Assembly (NCBI GenBank): GCA_036675345.1
Contig: JAKFFE010000019.1
Location: forward strand, 372,001-436,000
Length of the DNA: 64,000 nucleotides
Direction of reading: 5' to 3'
Source: JALYOC01 sp036675345
GTDB taxonomy: Bacteria; Myxococcota; Myxococcia; Myxococcales; Myxococcaceae
Position 1 is the stretch's first letter, and every line of letters starts with the position of its first letter. The notes below the pieces were generated by a model. That model saw only the letters and a program-made list of their open reading frames with translations, had not been told where the DNA came from and searched no databases. The position numbers were made by a program, and so were the translations under genes. This document shows positions 25,460-33,969 of the stretch, piece by piece.

Positions 25460-27013
25460 ATGTTTGCGACCGGCCGGATCTCCGGCGTCCTGCTCCCGAT
25501 CTTCTCCCTGCGCTCCTCCCAGGACTTTGGCATTGGAGACTTTGGCTGTACCGAAGGCTTCTTCCGCTGGATGAAGGAGGCCCGCCAGCGGATGTGGATG
25601 TTGTTGCCGTTGCTGCCCACCGCCCCCGGCGACCCCAGCCCCTACGCCACCCGCAGCGCCTTTGGCCTCAACCCGCTGTTCATCGACCTGCACCAGCTGC
25701 CGGAGTTCAACGACGCCGGCGGGCTCAACGCGCTTTCCGCCGCGGAGGTGAACCAGCTGGCCGAGGCCCGCGCCGCGCCCCGCATCCGCTACGACCTGGT
25801 GTTCTCGCTCAAGAACGCGGCGCTGCGCCGGGCCTTTGACCGCTTCTACGAGACCGAGTGGAAGCAGCAGGGTGAACGCGCCCTGCGGTTCGGGAAGTTC
25901 CGCACCCGGATGGCGGACTGGCTGGACGCCTACTCGCTGTTCGCCGCCATCTCCGACGAGCAGGGGCAGAAGGGCTGGTGGGACTGGCCCCAGCCGCTGC
26001 GGCAGCGGGAGCCGGCGGCGCTGAAGGAGGTCCGCGCGCGGCTGGAGCGGGAGGTCCTGTTCCACGCCTGGCAGCAGTGGGTGGCCGAGGAGCAGTGGCA
26101 CCACGTCCGCGAACTGGCCCGCGCCCAGGGGGTGCTGATCTGCGGCGACGAGCCCTTCATCATCGGCCAGAACAGCGCCGATGCCTGGTCCCATCCGCAG
26201 CTGTTGCGCCGCGACGCCCGGCTGGGCGTGCCCCCGGATGCCTTCTCCGCCGACGGTCAGGACTGGGGCCTGCCCTACTTCGACTTCCAGGCCATCGCCC
26301 AGGAGGACTTCGCCTGGCTCAAGTTCCGGGCCCGCATGGCCGCCGACTACTTCGACCTGCGGCGGATCGATCACGCGGTGGGCTACTTCCGCCAGTGGAT
26401 CCGCGACCAACGCACGCCCAAGGGCCGCTTCATCCCCGCCGACGAGGCCTCCCACCGGGCGCTGGGGGAGCAGGTCTTCCGGCTGCTCTCGGAGGAGGAG
26501 TCGGGGATCATCGCCGAGGACCTGGGGGTGATTCCCCCCTTCGTGCGCGAGATCCTCTCCCGGCTGCAGATCCCCGGCTACAAGGTCATGCGCTGGGAGC
26601 GCGACGACGGGGTGTACCGCAACCCCCACCAGTACCCGAAGGTCTCGCTGGCCACCACCGGCACCCACGACACCGACACCCTGCGCGAGTACTGGGAGAC
26701 GGCGCCGGAGGAGGACCGGCTGGGGGTGGGCAAGGTGTACCCGGAGTTCGCCGGGCTGGCTCCCGGCAAGGAGTTCACCCCGGAGATCCACCGGGCGCTG
26801 CTGGCCGCGGCGGAGAACGCCGCCAGCGATCTGTGCGTGCTCCCCTGGCAGGACGTGCTGGGGACGATGGACCGGATCAACCTCCCCGGATCGATCGGAG
26901 ACGCCAACTGGTCCTACCGGATCGCCCAGCGCACCGAGGAGCTGCTGCAGGAGCCGCAGACCCGCCGGGCCGCCTCCTTTTTGGCCGAACTGACCGACGC
27001 GGCCCGGCGCTAG
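25460..27013 (+). CDS. malQ: 4-alpha-glucanotransferase (amylomaltase, GH77)
   Basis: This 517-aa cytoplasmic enzyme transfers alpha-1,4-glucan segments in maltodextrin and glycogen metabolism. It opens with RISGVLLPIFSLRSSQDFGI and has PSPYATRSAFGLNPLFIDL. The nucleophile Asp lies in RIDHAVGYF (near residue 304), the acid Glu in IAEDLG (near 352), and the stabilising Asp in TGTHDTDTLREYWE (near 402). The length is normal for the bacterial family. No clear ribosome site precedes the ATG. It stands alone in its operon and is followed by a run of stem-loops. Confidence 0.95.
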   Translation: MFATGRISGVLLPIFSLRSSQDFGIGDFGCTEGFFRWMKEARQRMWMLLPLLPTAPGDPSPYATRSAFGLNPLFIDLHQLPEFNDAGGLNALSAAEVNQLAEARAAPRIRYDLVFSLKNAALRRAFDRFYETEWKQQGERALRFGKFRTRMADWLDAYSLFAAISDEQGQKGWWDWPQPLRQREPAALKEVRARLEREVLFHAWQQWVAEEQWHHVRELARAQGVLICGDEPFIIGQNSADAWSHPQLLRRDARLGVPPDAFSADGQDWGLPYFDFQAIAQEDFAWLKFRARMAADYFDLRRIDHAVGYFRQWIRDQRTPKGRFIPADEASHRALGEQVFRLLSEEESGIIAEDLGVIPPFVREILSRLQIPGYKVMRWERDDGVYRNPHQYPKVSLATTGTHDTDTLREYWETAPEEDRLGVGKVYPEFAGLAPGKEFTPEIHRALLAAAENAASDLCVLPWQDVLGTMDRINLPGSIGDANWSYRIAQRTEELLQEPQTRRAASFLAELTDAARR

Positions 27014-27019
27014 GGGCTA

Positions 27020-27132
27020 GCCCACATGTAGGTGTGGGCCGGTTCGGCCCATTTGGGGGACAATGGTTGATTGTCCCTCAAGGATTTCAAGGGGTTGGGT
27101 CTGGATTCGATCCCACAACTCTTGGCCAGACC
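27020..27132 (+). other. Cluster of stem-loops between malQ and the LysM-GH19 gene
   Basis: Hairpin A pairs 27020-27026 (GCCCACA) with 27033-27039. Hairpin B pairs 27036-27041 (GGGCCG) with 27045-27050. A and B share 27036-27039, so they cannot form together. Hairpin C pairs 27057-27064 (GGGACAAT) with 27070-27077, a perfect 8-base stem and 5-base loop. A weaker D pairs 27098-27104 (GGTCTGG) with 27126-27132. There is no T tract, so this is either a GC-type terminator array for malQ or a structured leader for the next gene. Confidence 0.5.
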
Positions 27133-27187
27133 GACCGACAACTACACAGGCGCCTGAACCGGGCCTCTTTTCCAGCCGGAGAACGCA

Positions 27188-27949
27188 ATGATCAACATCA
27201 AGTGGGGCGACACCCTCAGCGCGATTGCCAAGCGGGTGGGCAGCACCGTCAGCGAGCTGGCCAAGGCCAACGGGATCTCCGACCCGAACAAGATCGTCGC
27301 CGGGACCACCCTGCAGACCCCGGGCTCCTCCGGTAGCTCGGGCGTGGGACACACCGGCGCCAGCAACTTCCAGGCGGACGGCCCCGGCGCGGCGCGGATG
27401 CCCGCCTCCTCCGGACCGGTGACCGGTGGGGTGTCCGCCGAGCAGCTGCGGCGGATCATGCCCAACCTCTCGGCGGAGAAGGCGGAGGCGTACCTGCCCC
27501 ACCTGAACCGGGCGATGATGGAGGCGAAGATCAACACCCCGGAGCGCCAGTCGGCGTTCCTGGCCCAGCTGGCCCACGAGTCCGGGCAGCTGCAGTACAT
27601 GGAAGAGATCGCCAGCGGCGCCGCCTACGAGGGCCGCAGCGACCTGGGCAACACCCAGCCCGGCGACGGCACCCGCTTCAAGGGCCGCGGGCCGATCCAG
27701 CTCACCGGCCGCGCCAACTACGCCGCCGCCAGCCGCGATCTGGGGATCGATCTGGTCAACAACCCCACCCGCGCCGCGGACCCGGACGTCGCCTTCCGGA
27801 TCGCCACCTGGTACTGGGACAGCCGCAACCTCAACCAGTACGCCGACGCCGGCAACTTCAGCCAGATCACCTACCGGATCAACGGCGGGTACAACGGCGC
27901 CGCGGACCGGAACCAGTACTACAACACCGCGCAGGGCGTGCTCAGCTAG
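27188..27949 (+). CDS. LysM plus GH19-type (chitinase/muramidase-like) protein without signal peptide
   Basis: This is a 253-aa protein preceded by GGAG. Residues 2-43 form a LysM domain (KWGDTLSAIAKRVGSTVSEL), which binds N-acetylglucosamine polymers. A Ser/Gly linker follows, then a GH19-like lysozyme/chitinase domain (about residues 80-250): FLAQLAHESGQLQYMEEIAS with the candidate catalytic Glu in AHESG, a second Glu in YEGRSD, and FKGRGPIQLTGRANYAAASR. This resembles phage endolysins and secreted muramidases, yet the N-terminus lacks a signal peptide. It may leave by a non-Sec route, or act in lysis or as an effector. Confidence 0.88.
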   Translation: MINIKWGDTLSAIAKRVGSTVSELAKANGISDPNKIVAGTTLQTPGSSGSSGVGHTGASNFQADGPGAARMPASSGPVTGGVSAEQLRRIMPNLSAEKAEAYLPHLNRAMMEAKINTPERQSAFLAQLAHESGQLQYMEEIASGAAYEGRSDLGNTQPGDGTRFKGRGPIQLTGRANYAAASRDLGIDLVNNPTRAADPDVAFRIATWYWDSRNLNQYADAGNFSQITYRINGGYNGAADRNQYYNTAQGVLS

Positions 27950-27977
27950 CTCCCCGCTTTCACTGCCGCAGTGACCC

Positions 27978-28010
27978 ACGCCGCTCCTTCCACTCTGGAT
28001 TGAGCGGCGT
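27978..28010 (+). terminator. Hairpin after the LysM-GH19 gene
   Basis: ACGCCGCTC (27978-27986) pairs perfectly with GAGCGGCGT (28002-28010) around a 15-base loop, about 30 bases after the stop. A smaller CACTG/CAGTG hairpin lies just before (27961-27973). The T content after the stem is low (TGTCGTGT), so termination would be imperfect. Confidence 0.5.
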
Positions 28011-28080
28011 TGTCGTGTCCGGCCCGGTCGTCCGGGGACGAGCTTCAGGGGCTGGCCTGCGGGGAGGTGGAGCCAGTGGC

Positions 28081-28086
28081 TATACT
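28081..28086 (+). promoter_or_regulatory. Possible -10 element of the antitoxin gene
   Basis: TATACT sits eight bases before the ATG at 28095, and no ribosome site lies between. No good -35 was found. If used, the transcript would be leaderless or nearly so. Confidence 0.35.
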
Positions 28087-28094
28087 GATCCGGT

Positions 28095-28310
28095 ATGCGG
28101 GTGCTTCGCGGCAAGGTCATCGGCGGTCAGGTGGTGGTGGAGGGTGAACCCTTGCGAGAGGGGGCCCAGGTCACCGTCTACGAGGAAGACCCGGACGGTG
28201 GCTTCCAACTGGACGAAGAGAGTCTCCGAGAGTTGCTGGAGGCCCAGGCCGAGATCCGCCGCGGAAACTTCGTCAGCGCGGACGATGTCCTCAGCGAACT
28301 CAAGGACTGA
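28095..28310 (+). CDS. Type II antitoxin-like protein (orphaned)
   Basis: This is a 71-aa acidic protein. A strand-rich start (MRVLRGKVIGGQVVVEGEPL) is followed by EGAQVTVYEED and a helical C-terminus (LDEESLRELLEAQAEIRRG, then DVLSELKD). This matches a common small antitoxin type encoded just before ParE/RelE-like toxins. Here the toxin frame that begins 5 bases downstream is broken, so the antitoxin appears to be a remnant, unless it now protects against a related toxin elsewhere. The family is assigned from sequence pattern and gene order. Confidence 0.75.
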   Translation: MRVLRGKVIGGQVVVEGEPLREGAQVTVYEEDPDGGFQLDEESLRELLEAQAEIRRGNFVSADDVLSELKD

Positions 28311-28315
28311 ATCCG

Positions 28316-28538
28316 GTGGCGCTGAAGGTCTCGCCACAGGCATCCAGTGACGTCCGGGTTGCCGCAACCTGGCAATCCCAAGCTCGGCGCCCTGGGCGAT
28401 GGCGCCGCCGGAACCCGCGGAATCCGCCGCCTCTACCTGAGGGGCACCCGCTACTTCATTTACTAATCGGTCCACGGCTCCGAAGTGGAGGTGCTTCGTG
28501 TCTGGCACTCCAGTCGGGGCCATGGACCTGCGCTGTGA
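28316..28538 (+). pseudogene. Decayed ParE/RelE-family toxin gene
   Basis: From the GTG at 28316 the frame reads VALKVSPQASSDVRVAATW, a typical ParE N-terminus. Its continuation lies in another frame (codons from 28362): LGDGAAGTRGIRRLYLRG, then TRYFIY, an in-frame TAA at 28464-28466, then SVHGSEVEVLRVWHSSRG and HGPAL before TGA at 28536-28538. In intact relatives this stretch continues unbroken (TRYxxYY...VWxxxRGxGPxL). The gene is also about 30-40 codons too short in the middle. So it has an internal deletion with a frameshift plus a nonsense change. Confidence 0.75.
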
Positions 28539-28541
28539 CTC

Positions 28542-28931
28542 TCAGCCCTCGCCCTCGGCGGACAGGCACAGGATGTTGCCGTCGGGGTCCTTGAACCACG
28601 CGGCCTTCAAGCCCTTGGCGACATGGATATCGCCCTCCAGCCTCATGCCCGGCATGTCGTAGTGCTCGAAGCGGACCCCCTTCTCCTTCAGCTCCTTGGC
28701 AAACTGCGGCAGCTCATCGCCTACCTCCCAGGTGGCGGCGGTCGCCTTGTTGGTCCCCGCGAACTGAGACTTGTAGACGTGAAGCCTGGAGTGGCCGCTC
28801 TCGAAGATCAGCCCCTCGTCGCCCTCCTCCTTGACCTTCTTGAGCCCCAGCACTCCCTCGTAGAACTTCTGTGCAACCGCCAGATCCTTCACCGCCAGAT
28901 CCGGCGCGATGTCTCGCTTGCCCAATTGCAT
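28542..28931 (-). CDS. VOC-family (glyoxalase/bleomycin-resistance fold) protein
   Basis: This is a 129-aa single-domain protein of the vicinal oxygen chelate fold: DLAVKDLAVAQKFYEGVLG at the start and AAWFKDPDGNILCL at the end. The ATG at 28931 is chosen for the strong GGAGGTGA ahead of it; an upstream in-frame start would add 25 unrelated residues. Substrate not predictable; candidates are glyoxalase-like lyases or antibiotic-binding proteins. It lies downstream of the RND pump gene on the same strand (103-base gap) and converges on the toxin remnant. Confidence 0.87.
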   Translation of the reverse strand: MQLGKRDIAPDLAVKDLAVAQKFYEGVLGLKKVKEEGDEGLIFESGHSRLHVYKSQFAGTNKATAATWEVGDELPQFAKELKEKGVRFEHYDMPGMRLEGDIHVAKGLKAAWFKDPDGNILCLSAEGEG

Positions 28932-29033
28932 TGGATTCACCTCCTCGCAGAAAACATCCGTCGCCCCTCCCCGACCCGGGACTGAGCGACGGACGTGCGC
29001 CTGCACGGACCTCCGGAGGCATCCGCCGACCGG

Positions 29034-32000
29034 CTAGCTGGCCGTCTCCTTCTTGAGCCTGGAGGCCTTCCAGATGGCGAAGATCGCCGGGTACACGGTC
29101 AGCTCCATCAGGAAGGAAGTCGCCAGCCCACCGACCAGCGGCGCGGCGATCCGCTTCATCACGTCCGCGCCGGTGCCGGTGGCCCACAGCACCGGAATCA
29201 AACCGATGGCGTCGGTGAGCACGGTCATCAGCTTGGGTCGGATCCGCTTGGCCGCTCCCTCCACGATGGTGTCGGTGAGCTCGGAGAAGTTGTTCAGCTT
29301 CCCCGCCGCCTCCGCCCGCTTGTGGGAGAGGGTCAGGTACAGCAGCATCACCACCCCGGTCTCGGCGTCCAGGCCGGCCAGGGCGATCAGCCCCACCCAC
29401 ACCGCGATGCTCATGTTGTAGTCCAGCAGGTACAGCAGCCACACCGCGCCGATCAGCGAGAAGGGCACCGCCAGCAGGACGATCCCGGTCTCCACCATCG
29501 AGCGGGTGTTGAGGAACAACAGCAGCACGATCAGCGCCAGGGTCACCGGCACCACCACCGCCAGCTTGGAGCGGGCGCGCTCCAGGTACTGGAACTGGCC
29601 GGTCCAGCCCAGCCGCACCCCGTCCGGCAGCTTCACCTGGGCGGCCACCGCCGCCTTGGCGTCGGTCACGTAGTCCCCGATCGGCCGATCGGTGTCCACG
29701 AACACATACCCCACCAGCTTGCCCTGCTCGCTGCGGATCATCGGCGGGCCGTGGGTGAACTTCACCGTGGCCACCTGCTCCAGCGGGATCTGCGCCCCGG
29801 CCGGGGTCTGCACCAGCACCTTCCCCAGCTGCTCCGGATCCTCGCGGAACTCGCGCGCGTAGCGGACATTGATCGGATAGCGCTCGCGGCCCTCCACGGT
29901 GACCGCCACGTTGGTCCCGCCGATGGCGCCCATCACCACCTCGTTGATGTCCTTCACCCGCAACCCGTAGCGGGCCGCCTCCCGCCGCTTCACCTCCAGG
30001 TCCACGTAGAAGCCGCCGGTGGCCCGCTCGGCAAACGCGCTGCGGGTGCCGGGCACGGTGGCCACCGCCCGCTCGATCTCGATCGCCGCCCTCTCGATTG
30101 TCTCCAGGTCCCCGCCGAACACCTGGATCCCCAGCGGGCTGCGGATCCCGGTGGAGAGCATCTCGGTCCGGGTCTGGATCGGCATCCAGAACAGGTTGGG
30201 CATCCCCGGGAACTGCAGCTTCTCGTCCATCTCCTTGAGCAGCAGCTCCCAGGTCATCCCCTCCCGCCACTCCTCCTTGGGCTTGAGGATCACCGTGGTC
30301 TCCGCCATCCCCATCGGCGCCGGATCGGTGGCGGTCTCGGCGCGGCCCATCTTCCCGAACACCGACACCACCTCCGGGATCTTCTTCAACTCCGCGTCCA
30401 TCGCCTGCAGCACGTGCGAGGCCTCGGTGGCGGACATCCCGGGAGGCGCGGTGGGCATGTACAGCACCGCGCCCTCGTTGAGCGGGGGCATGAACTCGCT
30501 CTCCAGCGCCAGCCAGGCGGGAATGGTCAGCAGCATCGCCACCACCGAACCGGCGATCACCCCGTAGCGGTGGCGCACCACCCAGCGGACCACCGGGGCA
30601 TAGACCCGGAACAGCCAGCGGTTGAAGGGCTGATCGTCCTCGCGGCGGATCTTCCCCCGGATCAGCAACACCGCCAGCGCCGGGGTGGCGGTCACCGCCA
30701 GGATCGAGGCGAAGCCCAGCGAGTAGGTCTTGGTGAAGGCCAGCGGCTTGAACATCCGGCCCTCGGTGCCCTCCAGGGTGAACACCGGCAGGAAGGCCAC
30801 GGTCATCACCAGCAGCGAGTAGAAGATGGACGGCCCCACCTCCTGCATCGCGGAGATCAGCACCGCCTGCCGGCTGCCGGGCCGGCCCTCCTCTTCCCAG
30901 TCCTCCAGCCGCTTGTGGATGTTCTCCACGATCACGATCGACGCATCCACCATCGCGCCGATCGCAACGACGATCCCGCCCAGGGACATGATGTTGGCGG
31001 TCAGCCCCTGGTAGGCCATGGGGATGAACGCCAGCAGTACCGCGATCGGCAGGGTCAGCACCGGGACCAGCGCGCTGCGCACGTGCATCAGGAAGGCGAA
31101 GATCACCAGGCTGACCACCAGCATCTCTTCGATCAGCGAGTTGCGGACGGTCTTGATCGAGGCCCGGATCAGCTCCGAGCGGTCGTAGGTGATCTGCACC
31201 CGGACTCCCTCCGGCAGCGAGGACTCCACCTCCGCCAGCCGGGCCTTGACCGCGTCGATCACCTCCAGCGCGTTCTCCCCGTAGCGCATCACCACGATGC
31301 CCCCGGTCACCTCCCCTTCCCCGTTCAGCTCCGCCAGCCCCCGCCGCGGCTCCGGCCCCAGGGCCACGGTGGCCACGTCCCCCAGCAGCACCGGGGTCCC
31401 GTCCTTGCCCAGGTGCAGGGGGATGGTCTCCAGATCCGACAGCTCCCGGATGTAGCCCCGGCCGCGGATCACATGCTCGTGTCCGGCGATCTCCAGGGTC
31501 TGCCCGCCCACGTCCTCGTTGGAGTCGCGAACCGCCTGGATCACCTCCCCCAGCCCCACCCCGTGCGCGCGCAGCCGGGTGGGGTCCACCAGCACCTGGT
31601 ACTGCTTGACGTACCCACCGATGGAGGCGACCTCCGCCACCCCCTCCACGCTCTGCAGCGCGAAGCGGAGGTTCCAGTCCTGCAGGGAGCGAAGCTGATC
31701 CAAGGACTGCTTCCCCGAGTCATCCACCAGCGCGTACTGGAACACCCAGCCCACCCCGGTGGCGTCCGGTCCCAGCACCGGCGCCACGTCCTCCGGCAGG
31801 GTCTGACTCGCCGAGCTGAGGTACTCCAGCACCCGGCTGCGGGCCCAGTAGAGGTCGGTGCCGTCCTCGAAGATCACGTACACGAAGGACATCCCGAACA
31901 TCGACTGCCCGCGCACCGCCTTGACTTTTGGCGCGCCCAGGAGCGCGGAGGTGATGGGATAGGTGATCTGCTGCTCCACCAGGTCCGGGCTGCGGCCGCT

Positions 32001-32186
32001 CCACTCGGTGAAGATGATCACCTGCGCGTCGCTGAGGTCCGGCAGCGCGTCCAGCTTGGTCTGCCCCACCGACCACAGGCCCCAGGCGGTCATCGCCCCC
32101 ACCATCAGCAGGGTGAAGATCGGATGCTGGGCGGTGGCGGCGATCAGCCTCCCCAGCAGCCCCTGGCGCGGCTCAGTGTCCGACAT
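29034..32186 (-). CDS. cusA: CusA/CzcA-type heavy-metal RND efflux pump (monovalent Cu/Ag type)
   Basis: This is a 1050-aa inner-membrane pump with 12 spans and two large periplasmic loops. Family motifs are LDALPDLSDAQVIIFTEW, DLYWARSRVLEYL, the proton-relay Asp in VVAIGAMVDASIVIVENIHK, Glu in AGLDAETGVVMLLYL and Lys in RIRPKLMTVL. Methionines at the positions used for Cu(I)/Ag(I) are visible (TRTEMLSTGI, LYMPTAPPGMS), which argues for the CusA rather than the CzcA type. Its start overlaps the adaptor gene by 14 bases. With CusC- and CusB-like proteins it should export copper or silver from the periplasm. Confidence 0.93.
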   Translation of the reverse strand: MSDTEPRQGLLGRLIAATAQHPIFTLLMVGAMTAWGLWSVGQTKLDALPDLSDAQVIIFTEWSGRSPDLVEQQITYPITSALLGAPKVKAVRGQSMFGMSFVYVIFEDGTDLYWARSRVLEYLSSASQTLPEDVAPVLGPDATGVGWVFQYALVDDSGKQSLDQLRSLQDWNLRFALQSVEGVAEVASIGGYVKQYQVLVDPTRLRAHGVGLGEVIQAVRDSNEDVGGQTLEIAGHEHVIRGRGYIRELSDLETIPLHLGKDGTPVLLGDVATVALGPEPRRGLAELNGEGEVTGGIVVMRYGENALEVIDAVKARLAEVESSLPEGVRVQITYDRSELIRASIKTVRNSLIEEMLVVSLVIFAFLMHVRSALVPVLTLPIAVLLAFIPMAYQGLTANIMSLGGIVVAIGAMVDASIVIVENIHKRLEDWEEEGRPGSRQAVLISAMQEVGPSIFYSLLVMTVAFLPVFTLEGTEGRMFKPLAFTKTYSLGFASILAVTATPALAVLLIRGKIRREDDQPFNRWLFRVYAPVVRWVVRHRYGVIAGSVVAMLLTIPAWLALESEFMPPLNEGAVLYMPTAPPGMSATEASHVLQAMDAELKKIPEVVSVFGKMGRAETATDPAPMGMAETTVILKPKEEWREGMTWELLLKEMDEKLQFPGMPNLFWMPIQTRTEMLSTGIRSPLGIQVFGGDLETIERAAIEIERAVATVPGTRSAFAERATGGFYVDLEVKRREAARYGLRVKDINEVVMGAIGGTNVAVTVEGRERYPINVRYAREFREDPEQLGKVLVQTPAGAQIPLEQVATVKFTHGPPMIRSEQGKLVGYVFVDTDRPIGDYVTDAKAAVAAQVKLPDGVRLGWTGQFQYLERARSKLAVVVPVTLALIVLLLFLNTRSMVETGIVLLAVPFSLIGAVWLLYLLDYNMSIAVWVGLIALAGLDAETGVVMLLYLTLSHKRAEAAGKLNNFSELTDTIVEGAAKRIRPKLMTVLTDAIGLIPVLWATGTGADVMKRIAAPLVGGLATSFLMELTVYPAIFAIWKASRLKKETAS

Positions 32187-33870
32187 GTCCGGACCCTTCC
32201 GTGCTCTGGGTTCCGCCCCAGTAGTCGGCGGCGGAGCGCAGCCGGCTCTCGGCGGCGATCAGGAAGTTGCCGGCGGTCACCACCCGCTCTCCCTCGGTCA
32301 GCCCCTCCAGCACCTCCCAGCGATCCTTGGCCCTCACCCCCAGCTTCACCTCCCGGGGGGCCAGCCTCCCCTCGCCCAGGTCCACGAACACCAGCCGCCG
32401 CGGCCCGGTGTAGATCACCGCCGAGGCCGGGATCTGCAGCGCCACGCCCCGCTCCAGCTGCAGGGTCAGCTCGGCGTACATCTCCGCCCGCAGCGCCCCC
32501 TGGGGGTTGGGCAGCACCACCCGGACCAGCGCGGCGCGGGTGGCCGGATCCAGCGCCGGGGAGATGAAGGACACCTGGCTGGAGATCGTCTGGCCGGGCA
32601 GCGCCGGGAGGGTCACCTCCACCGGGTGGCCCACCTTCACGTGGCGCAGGTCGCCTTCGAAGATCTGCGCCTCCAGCCACATCGGGTCCATCGAGGCCAG
32701 CCGGAAGGTGCGCATCCCCGGCTGGACCGCCGCGCCCTCCACCACCTCCTTCTCCAGCACGAACCCGGAGACCGGCGAGCGGATCGGCAACGCATCCGAG
32801 GCCTGGCCCTTCTTCACCACCGCGTCGATGTCCGCCTCGGCGATGTCCCACAGCCGCAGCCGGCGCCGGGCCAGGTGCGCCATGTGGTCCCCCACCCCCG
32901 GCGAACGCAGCGAGGCCAGCAGCTCCTGCTGCGCGGTGAGCAGCTCCGGGCTGTAGAGGGTGAACAGCACCTGGCCTCTGCGCACCGCCTCCCCGGTGGC
33001 ATTGACCTTCAGCTGGCGCACCCAGCCGCCCACCTTGAGGCTGACATCCTGCAGCTGGGTCTCGTCGTACTTCACCGTGCCCACCGCCCGGATCGGGACG
33101 CTGAGCGAGGAGCGGGTCACCGGCTCCACCCGCACCCCGATCCGCTGGCGGCGGCCCTCGTCCACCACCACCTCCCCGCTCTGCAGCGAGCCCTGGGTCA
33201 CCGGGATCAGGTCCATCCCGCAGATCGGACAGGCGCCGGGATCGGCGCTGCGCACCGAGGGGTGCATCGGACAGGTGTGGTAGGCGATCTCGTCCGGGTC
33301 GTGGGCCAATGGCGCCGCCTCCGCGGTCACCACCGTGCCGCACTTGAGCATCCGGGTGCCCATGTACGGGTTGGCCATCTGGTCGTCCGGCTGCATCCAG
33401 CGGTCAAAGCCGGTGGCCATCGGACACTGGAAGGTGGTCCAGCCCTGGGCGATCCGCGGATCCGCGCCTGAGAGCGGGAGCATCGCCCGGCTCAGCTCGC
33501 CAAAGGCGGTCCGGGCGGAGGCCAGGTCCTTGGCCGCGCCCAGGTGGTCGGCGGCGGTCCGCGCCCCCTTCAGCAGCGTCAAGGTCCCCGGGCTGGAGGC
33601 CAGCGGCGCCTCGGCCTCGGCCAGCGCCGAGGACAGCGCCTGGGCGGGTCCGGCCACCTGCGAGAAGTCATCCCCGGCCAGCGCCAGCCGGACCTGTTCA
33701 TACCCGCTGAAGGCCAGCTGCAGCGCGGGCAGCGCCGCGTCCGGGAGGGAGGAGACCACCGCGGGAGGCGGAGCGGGAGGTGAACTCCGGCGGAGCAACA
33801 GGAAGCCAGCGACGGCGAAGACCACCAGCGCGGCGGCGAGTGCCAGGGCGCGCGAAGCAAGACGGGACAT
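32173..33870 (-). CDS. cusB: CusB-type periplasmic adaptor with extra metal-binding domains
   Basis: This is a 565-aa membrane-fusion protein. After an N-terminal anchor (residues 8-26) there is a helical domain like DUF3347 (about 40-140), then FQCPMATG with PYMGTRMLKCG, and a heavy-metal-binding motif YHTCPMHPSV...CPICGMDL near residues 197-220. The adaptor core follows: GTVKYDETQLQDVSLKVGGW, the lipoyl/hairpin part, and IRSPVSGFVLEKEVVEGAAV. The C-terminus ends in a His-containing tail (GHVGH). The Met/Cys/His-rich N-terminal region could hand metal to the pump. GGAG lies before the ATG. Confidence 0.92.
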   Translation of the reverse strand: MSRLASRALALAAALVVFAVAGFLLLRRSSPPAPPPAVVSSLPDAALPALQLAFSGYEQVRLALAGDDFSQVAGPAQALSSALAEAEAPLASSPGTLTLLKGARTAADHLGAAKDLASARTAFGELSRAMLPLSGADPRIAQGWTTFQCPMATGFDRWMQPDDQMANPYMGTRMLKCGTVVTAEAAPLAHDPDEIAYHTCPMHPSVRSADPGACPICGMDLIPVTQGSLQSGEVVVDEGRRQRIGVRVEPVTRSSLSVPIRAVGTVKYDETQLQDVSLKVGGWVRQLKVNATGEAVRRGQVLFTLYSPELLTAQQELLASLRSPGVGDHMAHLARRRLRLWDIAEADIDAVVKKGQASDALPIRSPVSGFVLEKEVVEGAAVQPGMRTFRLASMDPMWLEAQIFEGDLRHVKVGHPVEVTLPALPGQTISSQVSFISPALDPATRAALVRVVLPNPQGALRAEMYAELTLQLERGVALQIPASAVIYTGPRRLVFVDLGEGRLAPREVKLGVRAKDRWEVLEGLTEGERVVTAGNFLIAAESRLRSAADYWGGTQSTEGSGHVGH

Positions 33871-33969
33871 GGGAACGACTCCAGAAGTGAGGTGAGACGC
33901 CAGGGCCGTGCCGGAGAAGCGGCACGACGATGCGACGGTCCGCCGGAAGGAGGCGGCCGCGCGCTGGGC

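Noticed and set aside
27095..27135. tRNA or tmRNA 3' end (GGATTCGATCCC resembles a T-arm)
   Set aside because: No 5-base T-stem with a 7-base loop can be drawn, and there is no acceptor, D or anticodon arm.
28316..28594. A 92-codon gene after the antitoxin
   Set aside because: Only the first 20 or so codons make sense. The rest is out of frame with the clear ParE-like tail in another frame, so it is recorded as a pseudogene.
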